Source: Bacteroidetes bacterium UBA1947
Lineage (GTDB): Bacteria > Bacteroidota > Bacteroidia > Chitinophagales > Chitinophagaceae
Direction: 5' to 3'
Assembly: GCA_002336915.1 (NCBI GenBank)
Contig: DDET01000002.1
Location: 1-64,000 of the forward strand
DNA: 64,000 nt
The translations under genes and the position numbers were made by a program. The notes below the pieces were generated by a model, which was not told the DNA's origin, did not search any database, and saw only the letters and a list, made by a program, of their open reading frames with translations. The stretch's first letter is position 1; every line of letters begins with the position of its first letter. Shown piece after piece: positions 51,037-59,959 of this stretch.

Positions 51037-51702
51037 TTATTTTTCTTTAATTGCATATACATACTCCGCAAAGCCCAACAGGTCCCAGAACAGCGGGCCT
51101 ATTATTTTCTTGCCCCTCAGCTTATAGCTAACCACGTTAAAAGGGATCGCGAAGATATAATACCAGCTGCGCCTCATGCCGGATGACAGCACCCTGAAGC
51201 CAAGGCCTTTCAATAACATGCTTAACTCTTGTACAGAATAAATGCGCGCATGGGTAGGATCATCATAAAAGTTCAGCGTACCATGCATCGATGGTAGCTT
51301 AGTGCTTTTTTTACCCGGGTATTCAATATAGATATAGCCACCCTTTTTCAACTTTTTCGATAGCAATTCCAATACCTTATCACCATTATGCAGGTGCTCA
51401 ATGATATGGGCCATCATAATAAAGTCGAAAAAGTCATTTGGTATATCGTCCAGGTCCAGTTGGGTAAGATCTTTTTCATAGAAACCCTTCAAAGCCTTGC
51501 TATCTGCCTCGTTGTAGTTGTAATCCTTATTAAGGTCCAGGCCGTAATAGTTACAACCCGGGAACAGTGCCGTGGTTTTTGAAGGCGAGTGGTTACCGGC
51601 GCCTATGTCAAGGATATTGAACTCCTTGCCATCCATGGCCTTGTTAAGAAAGTAAAATTTAGGAGTGCGTGTGGAAGCAAACCGCCTTAAGGCTTTGAGC
51701 AT
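51037..51702 (-). CDS. Class I SAM-dependent methyltransferase
   Basis: A 221-residue protein with the Rossmann SAM motif NILDIGAGNHSP, GLDLNKDYNYNEADS, and DFIMMAHIIEHLHNGDKVLELLSKKLKKGGYIYIEYPG, typical of class I methyltransferases of the type that act on small molecules or cell-surface components. The acceptor is unknown. It is 30 bp upstream of the T9SS cargo gene on the same strand. Confidence 0.9.
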   Translation of the reverse strand: MLKALRRFASTRTPKFYFLNKAMDGKEFNILDIGAGNHSPSKTTALFPGCNYYGLDLNKDYNYNEADSKALKGFYEKDLTQLDLDDIPNDFFDFIMMAHIIEHLHNGDKVLELLSKKLKKGGYIYIEYPGKKSTKLPSMHGTLNFYDDPTHARIYSVQELSMLLKGLGFRVLSSGMRRSWYYIFAIPFNVVSYKLRGKKIIGPLFWDLLGFAEYVYAIKEK

Positions 51703-51766
51703 ATCAGTTAATTACGAAACCCTTAAATTATAGGTAAAACGGTTAACCGCCAAAAACTATAAAAGA

Positions 51767-51790
51767 AAAGCACCCGTCTGCGGGTGCTTT
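51767..51790 (-). terminator. Rho-independent terminator
   Basis: Stem AAAGCACCCG/CGGGTGCTTT with a tctg loop, just beyond the stop of the SurA-like gene. Confidence 0.8.
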
Positions 51791-51800
51791 ATAATTTCTT

Positions 51801-53195
51801 TTATTGGTCGTTTGTTGCCATCTTCCAGTCCTTAAAATCATTGCAGGCCTGGTATTCGGGGGCTATTTTTATGTAATAGGTAGGCAGTTTCTCGCGTAGC
51901 CACTCCTGCAGTTTCTGTGCTTTTTTCTGTTCCAGGGCCACTTCTTGTATCTTACTGTAGTCTTCTTTCAGGTTAGCCTTATGTGGTTCCGTACGGCTCT
52001 TAAGGTATACAATACGGCAACTTTGTTCGCCGGTTTCAGTTTTAAATACTTGCGGCTGCGAAAAATCTCCGGGCTTCAGGCTGTCGATCATTAATGCAGT
52101 GCCCGGATCAAGTACGCTTATATCTATTTGTGTACTGCCGGTAGTTGGGTTAACCACCATGCCGCCGGTACGTTTTGAGCTCTCATCGGTAGCGTATTTA
52201 CCCACCGCTTCAGGGAAGGTTATTTTGTTGGATACCAACTCAGACCTTACGCTATCCAATTTGTTCAATGCCTTCTTTATATCCCCCGATGTTATCTGTG
52301 GGCGTATAAGTATATGCCTTAAGTGGGCCTGGTCGCCCTGCCGTTTTACCATTTGTATAATATGGTACCCGAATGTTGTTTTTACCACCTGCGATATTTC
52401 ACCATCCTGCAGCTTAAACGCAGCTGCTGAAAAGGGTGCTACCATATCATTACGGCCTACAAGGCCCAGGTCACCGGCATTATCTTTACTGCCCGGGTCC
52501 TCGCTATAAAATGTAGCAGCGGTCTCAAAGGTCTTGCTGCCGCTCATTATCTCTTTCCGTATGTCTTCCGCCTTACCTTTGGCATAGTCATTCATTTCCT
52601 GCGTGGTAGGCGGGTCTACAACTATTTGGCCTACCTCTACCGATGCAGGGAAGAAAGGCAGGCTGTCTATTGGTATTTTGTCAAAGAAAGTACGCACTTC
52701 ACCGGGCGTGATCTTCACATTTTGTATTAGCGTGGTTCTCACTTTTTCTGCCAGCATGTATTCCTTAATATCATCACGTTTGTCTTCTTTCAGTTGGTAA
52801 ACTGTTTTGCCAATAGCCTCCTCCAGTTTTTCCTTCGATCCGTATACGTGTATAAAATAGCGCAGGCGGTTATCCAACTGGCCTTCTACTTCTTCATCCG
52901 TCACATAAACGCTGTCACGCTCGGCCTGCTCCACCAGCAGCTTTTGCATGATCATTTGCTGGAGTAATGAGCATTTTTGACCATCACTAAAGTCCGGGTT
53001 TTGCATCTTTTCTGATGCGGCCTGCTGCTCCAGTTCCGATTGCAGTATGATCTTGTTGCGGCCTACTATTGCCAGCACTTTATCGGCACTTTGGGGTGCC
53101 TGGGCATAGGAAAATAAGGGGGCACTGAAAGCCATCACCAGCATGAGGATAAGAGTCAACGGCTTAAAGGCAAATGCCCTGCTGTAATATATCAT
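51801..53195 (-). CDS. SurA-like periplasmic peptidyl-prolyl isomerase
   Basis: A 464-residue exported chaperone. A signal peptide (LTLILMLVMAFSAPLFSYAQ) is followed by the SurA N-domain (DKVLAIVGRNKIILQSELEQQ, ILQQM-like helices) and two parvulin-type rotamase regions: SVEVGQIVVDPPTTQEM with GSKDNAGDLGLVGRNDMVAPFSAAAF, and AHLRHILIRPQIT with a degenerate second copy. It probably aids folding of outer-membrane proteins. The TPR protein gene lies 90 bp upstream. Confidence 0.88.
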   Translation of the reverse strand: MIYYSRAFAFKPLTLILMLVMAFSAPLFSYAQAPQSADKVLAIVGRNKIILQSELEQQAASEKMQNPDFSDGQKCSLLQQMIMQKLLVEQAERDSVYVTDEEVEGQLDNRLRYFIHVYGSKEKLEEAIGKTVYQLKEDKRDDIKEYMLAEKVRTTLIQNVKITPGEVRTFFDKIPIDSLPFFPASVEVGQIVVDPPTTQEMNDYAKGKAEDIRKEIMSGSKTFETAATFYSEDPGSKDNAGDLGLVGRNDMVAPFSAAAFKLQDGEISQVVKTTFGYHIIQMVKRQGDQAHLRHILIRPQITSGDIKKALNKLDSVRSELVSNKITFPEAVGKYATDESSKRTGGMVVNPTTGSTQIDISVLDPGTALMIDSLKPGDFSQPQVFKTETGEQSCRIVYLKSRTEPHKANLKEDYSKIQEVALEQKKAQKLQEWLREKLPTYYIKIAPEYQACNDFKDWKMATNDQ

Positions 53196-53286
53196 GATAT
53201 ATAAAAAAGGATATGAATGATTATAGGGGCAAAAGTAGTGCTTTTGCGGGCAAAGATGAATTGCCCTCCGGATTTTAACGTTTATA

Positions 53287-54390
53287 TTATTTTTTCCTCT
53301 TTTTCCCGAAGATTCCGTCTACCTGCTTGTCATTATAAAACTCGCCGTCTGCCGGTTTCATAATATGCTCTTGCGCCCAGGTTTCGTATTTCGGTATATC
53401 CCCGGCGTGGAAGGTATTCCATGATTCATATTGTTGCGGGCTTTCAGCCTTGCCGAATAGCCACTCGTTATATATGTCAAAATAACCGTTACGCAACATC
53501 ATGTCATAATATGTAAAAAGCGTAAATGGGTATTGCGATGCGTACCTGTATGACCATTCTATTGAAAAACGTGCCCTAAGCATGGCAAGGCTCTCTGCAC
53601 TGATGCCATCACTCACCACAGGTGATAGCTTTAGGTAGGTACTGCGAACTGCCTCTTCAAATGAAACAATATTGGCATTGGTACCCTTATTGTTCTTATA
53701 TTTAGGCATGTCATCACCTGCGGCTATATCGCTGTATAGTTTTTTATAAGCCTCTATCAGCATTTGCTTTGTCTCGTCTGCCCGGGGCGTCTGACGCTCT
53801 ATATTCACAAATTCTTCGCCATATATGATAGCCCACACGGTCTTATTGGTATTCATATAAGTACGGGCAGCCTCGTAATAGTTCACATGGTAAGTTGGGT
53901 CGGCCTGTATGCCGTCCAGCCATGTTTCGAGTGCGTATACCGTTTCGTCCTCGTCATCATATAGCTTGCCCATATCATGGAATAGCAGCCCGGAGTGCGG
54001 GTAACGGGCTATGCCCTTCTGCAGCATCGACTTTGCCTTTTTCTTATCGCCCGACAGGGCAAGGCATGCGGCCATGGCCTGGTAGGTTTGTTCATCGGCA
54101 TCGCCACTGCTTATTATGGGTTCCAGTACTTTCTTTGCCTCGTCATAGTTGCCCATCATGTAATAGGCTCTGCCCAGCTCTCGGTGCAGCACCAGTTGCC
54201 CGGGGGCCAACTGTATGGCCTGCTGGTAAATAGCTATCGCTTGTGCAAGATTGCCGCTGCTCATATAGTTCCGGGCATCATTGTACATCGATTCCACCTC
54301 CGGCGATGCCCATGCCTGGGGCTGGGCATCCAGTTTGCCAATAGCACAGGTAAGCGTCAAAAAGCAGAACAGATATTTCAGGTAAGCCAT
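53287..54390 (-). CDS. Exported TPR protein
   Basis: A 367-residue protein from ATG 54390; the TTG seven codons earlier overlaps a promoter-like sequence. The signal peptide is YLKYLFCFLTLTCAIGKLDAQ. At least four TPR units follow (ARNYMSSGNLAQAIAIYQQAIQLAPGQ, LGRAYYMMGNYDEAKKVLEP, ACLALSGDKKKAKSMLQKGIARYPH). The C-terminal half is less repetitive and rich in aromatics. Similar proteins act as scaffolds in the periplasm; no partner is evident. Confidence 0.85.
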   Translation of the reverse strand: MAYLKYLFCFLTLTCAIGKLDAQPQAWASPEVESMYNDARNYMSSGNLAQAIAIYQQAIQLAPGQLVLHRELGRAYYMMGNYDEAKKVLEPIISSGDADEQTYQAMAACLALSGDKKKAKSMLQKGIARYPHSGLLFHDMGKLYDDEDETVYALETWLDGIQADPTYHVNYYEAARTYMNTNKTVWAIIYGEEFVNIERQTPRADETKQMLIEAYKKLYSDIAAGDDMPKYKNNKGTNANIVSFEEAVRSTYLKLSPVVSDGISAESLAMLRARFSIEWSYRYASQYPFTLFTYYDMMLRNGYFDIYNEWLFGKAESPQQYESWNTFHAGDIPKYETWAQEHIMKPADGEFYNDKQVDGIFGKKRKK

Positions 54391-54529
54391 AACGCATGTA
54401 AAATACCGCAAAAGTACTCAGAAAAAAAACATACGGCAAAGCATCCTGCACTGTGGGTTTCAGGGGTTTAACATTTTCTTTGCCGATTAGATTTTCGTAA
54501 TCACGTTTCTTTATCGTTAATTTGCCGGA

Positions 54530-54829
54530 ATGAAGCACTTTATTGCTATAATATGTTTACTCGTCTTCTCCTTCCAGGTGCTGCCTGTGAAGCAGCTGGG
54601 TAAGCTATTAAGTAAAGCGCAGAATACAGAAGAGGTGCATGACTGGAGTTCAGACAATAATGCAGTTAAGGAAAAAAAATCCGATGACTACAAGTTGTAC
54701 ACTTCATATTCACAGGCCGACCTGTTGATCTCTATTGAACAGAAAGTTACAGTCTCGTTACACGCGGCTGAAAATTTACCCGACAATTACGTGGCCGATA
54801 TCCTGACGCCGCCTCCCAATCGTTGCTAA
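54530..54829 (+). CDS. Small exported hypothetical protein
   Basis: A 99-residue protein with a signal-peptide-like or TM N-terminus (FIAIICLLVFSFQVLPVKQ) and a polar remainder ending in TPPPNRC. Comparable short proteins without recognisable domains often precede transporter genes in Bacteroidota. It is 115 bp upstream of a SulP transporter and on the same strand. I cannot assign a family or function. Confidence 0.55.
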   Translation: MKHFIAIICLLVFSFQVLPVKQLGKLLSKAQNTEEVHDWSSDNNAVKEKKSDDYKLYTSYSQADLLISIEQKVTVSLHAAENLPDNYVADILTPPPNRC

Positions 54830-54944
54830 TACAGGCAAAATTTCCAGTGTCTTCCGGAGTTTTGGCCGATCGCCGTTCATGTGATCGCAATTCAATGATA
54901 TTCATGTTTTGCACTTCACGCTCTAATGATCTCAAAATGTATTT

Positions 54945-56618
54945 ATGCAACAAAAAACATCATTTTTCACAAATTATAAAAGAGACTTTGTCGCAGGGCT
55001 TATAGTCTTTCTCATAGCATTGCCGCTATGCCTCGGCATAGCGCAGGCTTCACACGCACCATTATTTTCTGGTATTGTAGCAGGTATAATAGGTGGTATA
55101 GTCATCGGTTTTTTCAGTGGCTCCCACTTAAGCGTCTCCGGCCCTGCCGCCGGCCTTACTGCCATCGTCCTGGTGGCTCTGGGCGAGCTCGATGTGTTCA
55201 GTATTTTTCTCTGTTCTGTAATAATTGCAGGTGTAGTACAGTTACTACTAGGCTTTTTGAAAGCAGGCGGTATTGCCAATTTCATCCCATCCAGCGTAAT
55301 AGAAGGTATGCTGGCAGGTATAGGCCTCACCATCATCATTAAACAGGTGCCCGATGCGGTAGGCTATGCTAAGAACAATGCCGCAAAAATGTTTGATGCC
55401 GACGATGGTATCGTCTTCAATTTTATCGGCACGTCTCTTCATCATGTACAGCCCGCGGCCATAGTCATCGCAGTAACCGGTATCGGTATACTGATGCTAT
55501 GGCAAACAAAATGGTTCAAAAAAGTGAAGATGCTGCCTGCCGGGCTCATCGTAGTGGCTCTTGGAGTTATCATAAACCAAACATTCAAAGCGCTGGCTCC
55601 GGGAATGTACCTGGATAGTTCGCATCTTGTAAGCTTGCCTGTCGCAAGCTCCGTATCGGAGTTTGTAGGCCAGTTCACTTTCCCCGATTTTGCAGGTTTT
55701 AAGAATATCAAAGTATGGGAAACAGGGGTAGTGATCGCAATAGTAGCCTCAATCGAGACTTTACTATGTGTGGAAGCCGCCGATAAACTGGATCCTCAAA
55801 AGCGCTATACTCCTCCCAACCGCGAACTTAAAGCGCAGGGTATAGGTAATATCATCAGCGGGCTTGTGGGCGGGTTGCCCATCACTTCGGTGATCGTGCG
55901 TACATCAGCTAATATCAACGCAGGTGCGCGCAGCAAGATGTCAACTATTATCCACGGTGTGCTGCTGCTGATTTGTGTGGCCAGTATTCCTGTGGTGCTC
56001 AACCTGATACCTAAAGCCTCGCTCGCTGCAATACTCATATTCACCGGCTACAAGCTATGCCGGCCCGCTATCTTTAAGCATATGTGGCAGGGCGGCTGGA
56101 CACAGTTCGTACCTTTTATAGCTACGCTCATAGCCGTTGTATCGCTTGACCTGCTGAAAGGGGTAGGCATAGGATTGCTCATCAGCATCTTCTATATCCT
56201 GCGCCAGAATATGCGTATCCCTTATTATTTCATGAGGAATACTTACAGCAATGGCGACCTGGTGAAACTGACCCTGGCACAGGAAGTATCTTTCCTCAAC
56301 AAAGCCAGTATCAAAGAAACGCTCGAAAATATTCCACCCAATACCAGCCTCATTATTGATGCGGTGTTAACTGAATATATCGACTTCGATGTGCTGGACA
56401 CAATAAGGGAGTTTCACGATTATACAGCACCCGGCAAGAATATAAAAGTGTCGCTTGTAGGGTTCAAGGAGTCTTACAAAGTGCCGAAAGCAGTCTCCGA
56501 GAAGGAGATCATTTATGGTCTTATGCATACAGACGAAGTGCCAAAACGATCCTCAGGCGGTCATAAAGACCTTCTGCAGCAATTGTCGAGGGATGCGGGT
56601 AATAAACGTTCACTATAA
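54945..56618 (+). CDS. SulP family anion transporter (probable bicarbonate/sulfate)
   Basis: A 557-residue inner-membrane protein with the SulP transport core (FVAGLIVFLIALPLCLGIAQASHAPLF, SVSGPAAGLTAIVLVALGELD) and a C-terminal STAS domain (about 450-530, SLIIDAVLTEYIDFDVLDTIREF). Gene pairing with a beta-carbonic anhydrase 12 bp downstream suggests bicarbonate as a substrate, as in BicA-type transporters. This is inference; sulfate or other anions cannot be excluded. Confidence 0.93.
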   Translation: MQQKTSFFTNYKRDFVAGLIVFLIALPLCLGIAQASHAPLFSGIVAGIIGGIVIGFFSGSHLSVSGPAAGLTAIVLVALGELDVFSIFLCSVIIAGVVQLLLGFLKAGGIANFIPSSVIEGMLAGIGLTIIIKQVPDAVGYAKNNAAKMFDADDGIVFNFIGTSLHHVQPAAIVIAVTGIGILMLWQTKWFKKVKMLPAGLIVVALGVIINQTFKALAPGMYLDSSHLVSLPVASSVSEFVGQFTFPDFAGFKNIKVWETGVVIAIVASIETLLCVEAADKLDPQKRYTPPNRELKAQGIGNIISGLVGGLPITSVIVRTSANINAGARSKMSTIIHGVLLLICVASIPVVLNLIPKASLAAILIFTGYKLCRPAIFKHMWQGGWTQFVPFIATLIAVVSLDLLKGVGIGLLISIFYILRQNMRIPYYFMRNTYSNGDLVKLTLAQEVSFLNKASIKETLENIPPNTSLIIDAVLTEYIDFDVLDTIREFHDYTAPGKNIKVSLVGFKESYKVPKAVSEKEIIYGLMHTDEVPKRSSGGHKDLLQQLSRDAGNKRSL

Positions 56619-56630
56619 AAACAGGGGAGT

Positions 56631-57323
56631 ATGTATTTGAAACGAAAAGTAAACGGTGTTCCGGGAGATGTTACACCCCAGCTGGCGCTACAGCTTTTAA
56701 AGGAGGGCAACTTCCGCTTTATAAATAACCTGAAGGAGAACCATGATCTCCTGAAAATGGTAAATGAAACAAAAGACGGCCAACAACCTTTTGCTGCTAT
56801 ATTGAGTTGCATGGATTCACGCACCTCATCAGAGCTTGTCTTTGACCAGGGCCTGGGCGATATATTCAGCATCCGCATAGCGGGCAATGTAATAACACAG
56901 CACATACTCGGCTCGCTCGAGTATGCCACGGCGGTGGCCGGCTCAAAACTGATATTGGTGCTGGGCCATACAGGTTGCGGGGCCATAAAAGGGGCCTGCG
57001 ATAATGTGGAATTGGGCCATCTTACAACCTTGCTGCATAAAATACAACCGGCAGTTGAGGCTGAGCACACTGTTATCGGCAACAGGACCGGTAACAATGC
57101 CCAGTTCGTAAATAAAGTGGCCATGCTGAACGTAAAGAACTCAGTACGGCAAATAATGGAGCTGAGCCCTATCATAAAAGAACAGGTAATGAATGGTAAC
57201 ATAGGTCTTGTACCTGCTATGTACGATGTAAATACAGGCAAAGTGACTTTCTATGATAAAGACGCGGTGATGCGCACCTCAAATCTTCCCAATGATGAGT
57301 TGGAGAAGGTAATAAATCATTGA
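56631..57323 (+). CDS. Beta-class carbonic anhydrase
   Basis: A 230-residue zinc enzyme interconverting CO2 and bicarbonate. Zinc ligands Cys60, His113 and Cys116 and the catalytic dyad Asp62/Arg64 are present (ILSCMDSRTSSEL, LGHTGCGAIKGA). It follows the SulP gene by 12 bp with a GGGGAG ribosome-binding-like sequence, which supports an operon for bicarbonate supply. A terminator follows. Confidence 0.95.
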   Translation: MYLKRKVNGVPGDVTPQLALQLLKEGNFRFINNLKENHDLLKMVNETKDGQQPFAAILSCMDSRTSSELVFDQGLGDIFSIRIAGNVITQHILGSLEYATAVAGSKLILVLGHTGCGAIKGACDNVELGHLTTLLHKIQPAVEAEHTVIGNRTGNNAQFVNKVAMLNVKNSVRQIMELSPIIKEQVMNGNIGLVPAMYDVNTGKVTFYDKDAVMRTSNLPNDELEKVINH

Positions 57324-57332
57324 GGTGCTAGG

Positions 57333-57364
57333 ACGGGGCTATTTTTATAGCCCTGTTTTTTTTA
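57333..57364 (+). terminator. Rho-independent terminator
   Basis: Stem based on GGGCTAT/ATAGCCC with a 4-nt loop, extended by ACG/TGT pairs, followed by a long T tract, just after the carbonic anhydrase gene. Confidence 0.8.
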
Positions 57365-57442
57365 TTTAACAGGAATATAAAGCCCGCTGAGGGCTTTTGC
57401 CTTGATATGCTGGCACAGTTTCTGTAATTTTCATTTTAATTT

Positions 57443-58426
57443 ATGGACATCCCGCTTAAAAAAATTGGCATACTTACCTCCGGTGGCGACAGCCCGGGCA
57501 TGAATGCTGCCATACGTGCAGTAGTGCGCACCGCCGTTTACCATGATATCGAAGTGTACGGGATCCGCCGCGGCTACCAGGGCATGATCGAAGGGGATAT
57601 CTACCGCATGCAAACCACTGATGTTTCCAACATCATACAGCGCGGAGGCACTATTCTCAAAACAGCCCGCAGCAAAGAATTCATGACCGATGCGGGTATG
57701 AAAAAGGCATACGAGCAGGTACAAAAGCACGGTATAGAAGCCCTTGTGCTTATAGGTGGCGATGGCACATTTCGCGGAGCGGTAAAATTCTTCGAGAACT
57801 ACACCATACCTGCAGTAGGTTTACCCGGCACTATCGATAAAGACCTTGCAGGTACCGACTTTACCATCGGCTTTGATACTGCAGTAAATACTGCCGTGGA
57901 AGCAATAGATAAGATACGCGATACTGCTGAGGCGCACGATCGGCTCTTTGTAATAGAAGTAATGGGCCGCGATGCCGGCTATATAGCATTGAACAGCGGC
58001 ATTGCCTGCGGTGCGGAAGATATACTCATACCCGAACAGGCCACTCATATAAACCAGGTCCTCGACCGCATAGACCAGGACGAACGCCGAAAGAAAACAG
58101 TTCATATACTGGTAGTTGCCGAGGGCGATGATTTTGGTGGCGCCAAAGAAGTTTTTGCCAAAATACAGGAGCGTTTCCCCATGCTCGATACCCGTACCTG
58201 TGTACTGGGCCACATCCAGCGCGGCGGCTCACCTTCCTGCTCCGACCGTGTACTGGCCAGCCGCCTTGGCCATGCGGCAGTGATGGCACTAAAGGAGAAC
58301 AAAACGCAGGTTATGATCGGCATTGTGAACAACAAGCTAGCCTACACCCCCTTTAAAGATGCCGTAAAAGAGCACAGCATCATGAGCAACGATATGCTGG
58401 AGATGATAAGAGTGTTATCAGCCTAA
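57443..58426 (+). CDS. pfkA: ATP-dependent 6-phosphofructokinase
   Basis: The 327-residue glycolytic enzyme phosphorylates fructose 6-phosphate. Motifs: LTSGGDSPGMNAAIRAVVR, the ATP-binding GGDGTFRGA (Gly at the position that marks ATP rather than pyrophosphate use), catalytic PGTIDKDLAGTDFTIGFDTA and MGRDAGYIAL, and GHIQRGGSPSCSDR. The usual TIDND is TIDKD here; both aspartates are kept. The N-terminus starts directly at the phosphate-binding strand. Confidence 0.95.
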   Translation: MDIPLKKIGILTSGGDSPGMNAAIRAVVRTAVYHDIEVYGIRRGYQGMIEGDIYRMQTTDVSNIIQRGGTILKTARSKEFMTDAGMKKAYEQVQKHGIEALVLIGGDGTFRGAVKFFENYTIPAVGLPGTIDKDLAGTDFTIGFDTAVNTAVEAIDKIRDTAEAHDRLFVIEVMGRDAGYIALNSGIACGAEDILIPEQATHINQVLDRIDQDERRKKTVHILVVAEGDDFGGAKEVFAKIQERFPMLDTRTCVLGHIQRGGSPSCSDRVLASRLGHAAVMALKENKTQVMIGIVNNKLAYTPFKDAVKEHSIMSNDMLEMIRVLSA

Positions 58427-58515
58427 ACACAAAATTCAATTCCTTAAATTGCGCCGCGGACATTCCCGGTAAAAGGGGCCGTCCGTTATTAAATTATCCC
58501 TGACAACAACGCAAA

Positions 58516-59280
58516 ATGTCTATTACGAAAGAATCTGAACTGGAAGGTATGAAAAGGGCCAGCGAAGCCGTTGCTTTGACACTGAAGCAAATGAGCCAAT
58601 ATGCGGCGCCCGGAATGACCACCAAACAACTGGATGAATATGGTGCACAAGTACTTAATTCGCTGGGGGCAAAGTCGGCGCCTTACTTGACCTATGGGTT
58701 TCCCGGCTGGACATGCATTAGCGTCAACAACGAATTTTGCCATGGTATTCCTTCTCATCAAACCATCCTTAAAGAAGGCGACCTTATTAATATAGATGTC
58801 TCTGCAGAACTGGATGGGTTTTGGTCGGACAATGGCGGATCATTTGTGTTGGGTGAGGACATTCATCACCATCAGCAACTGGTCGATGCATCGAAGGCCA
58901 TCCTGCAGAAAGCCATCAATAATATAAAAGGCGGTGTGCGCATTGCCGACATTGGCCAGCTGATAGAAACCGAATCGAAAAAGCGGGGCTACAAGGTCAT
59001 CAAAAATCTGACCGGCCACGGCGTTGGCAGAAGCCTTCATGAAGAGCCTTTGGAGATCGCAAATTACCGCGACCGGTTTAATTATACCCGCTTCAGGAAG
59101 AACTCCGTAGTAGCTATTGAAACATTCATCTCCACCAGTTCTACCCTCGCCACCACCCTTCAGGATGGCTGGACGATGGTAGGTAACAGGGGCGGCTTTA
59201 TGGCCCAGCACGAACACACGATCGTGATCACCGATGGCAAACCCATTGTGCTGACAGAAATGAACGGTATATGGAATTAG
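58516..59280 (+). CDS. map: Type I methionine aminopeptidase
   Basis: A 254-residue metallopeptidase that removes the initiator methionine. Ligands and motifs: YLTYGFPGWTCISVNNEFCHGIPS, INIDVSAELDGFWSDNGGSF (two Asp), NLTGHGVGRSLHEEP (His), VVAIETFIST (Glu) and MAQHEHTIVI (Glu). Length is normal. It is about 90 bp after pfkA. Confidence 0.95.
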   Translation: MSITKESELEGMKRASEAVALTLKQMSQYAAPGMTTKQLDEYGAQVLNSLGAKSAPYLTYGFPGWTCISVNNEFCHGIPSHQTILKEGDLINIDVSAELDGFWSDNGGSFVLGEDIHHHQQLVDASKAILQKAINNIKGGVRIADIGQLIETESKKRGYKVIKNLTGHGVGRSLHEEPLEIANYRDRFNYTRFRKNSVVAIETFISTSSTLATTLQDGWTMVGNRGGFMAQHEHTIVITDGKPIVLTEMNGIWN

Positions 59281-59289
59281 GAGAAAATG

Positions 59290-59784
59290 CTACTTCTCAT
59301 CTGCACTCGGCCCATACATACCCGGTACAGGTACGTCCAGCAATCGCAGGTACACACTCAGCTGCCCCCTGTGGTGCACGGTATGGTTCAATGCAAAATT
59401 GCGTACTATAACTGTTTTAGGCAGCTCATAGAAAACATGCTCGCCGTTACGCAGCTTCCATGTTTCATGCAGCTTTTCATCGCTTGCCGCTTCCAGGCTT
59501 TTCACTGCCGCTTCCAGGTTCTTATCAAAAAGTGCCACTATTTCCTGCGTACTGCCCGGTGTAAAAGGCTCGCGTTTCCACGTCGCAAAGTCCACTTCGT
59601 CCTGGTCCACGCTCATATTTATCCATGTGGGTATCTCAGCCAGGTGGCTGGCTATCCTTTCCAGGCTCATCGATTTTTCATGAGGCCTCCAGCCAAAATG
59701 TTCCGCCGGTACACGTTCCAGCATTTTGCGGGTGTTTACTGCTTCATGTTTTAGTTCTGCTATAAGTGCATTGTTCAGTGCCAT
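59290..59784 (-). CDS. DinB family protein
   Basis: A 164-residue four-helix DinB protein with H-x-x-x-H-type C-terminal motif (NHTVHHRGQLSVYLRLL) and the N-terminal His in ERIASHLAEIP. The ending PVPGMYGPSADEK is typical of one subgroup. The three DinB-like proteins in the window are only distantly related to each other. It converges on the map gene. Confidence 0.9.
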   Translation of the reverse strand: MALNNALIAELKHEAVNTRKMLERVPAEHFGWRPHEKSMSLERIASHLAEIPTWINMSVDQDEVDFATWKREPFTPGSTQEIVALFDKNLEAAVKSLEAASDEKLHETWKLRNGEHVFYELPKTVIVRNFALNHTVHHRGQLSVYLRLLDVPVPGMYGPSADEK

Positions 59785-59887
59785 GTATTTCTTTAAATTT
59801 TGCGCAAATAACAGATTTCTACCTGCTATGATTATTGCAAGTATTTATATGCCTATCGCAATACTAATTTTCACATAACTATATATG

Positions 59888-59921
59888 TTGTTAATATTCC
59901 ATCAATGCCCATATATTTTTG
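59888..59921 (+). promoter_or_regulatory. Promoter of the desaturase gene
   Basis: TATTTTTG (59914-59921) matches the -7 consensus and a TTG (59888-59890) lies 23 bp upstream as a possible -33 element. The gene's ATG is 38 bp downstream. Confidence 0.5.
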
Positions 59922-59959
59922 TATCTTGTAGGCCTTAATAAAAATTTAATAGAGAATTA

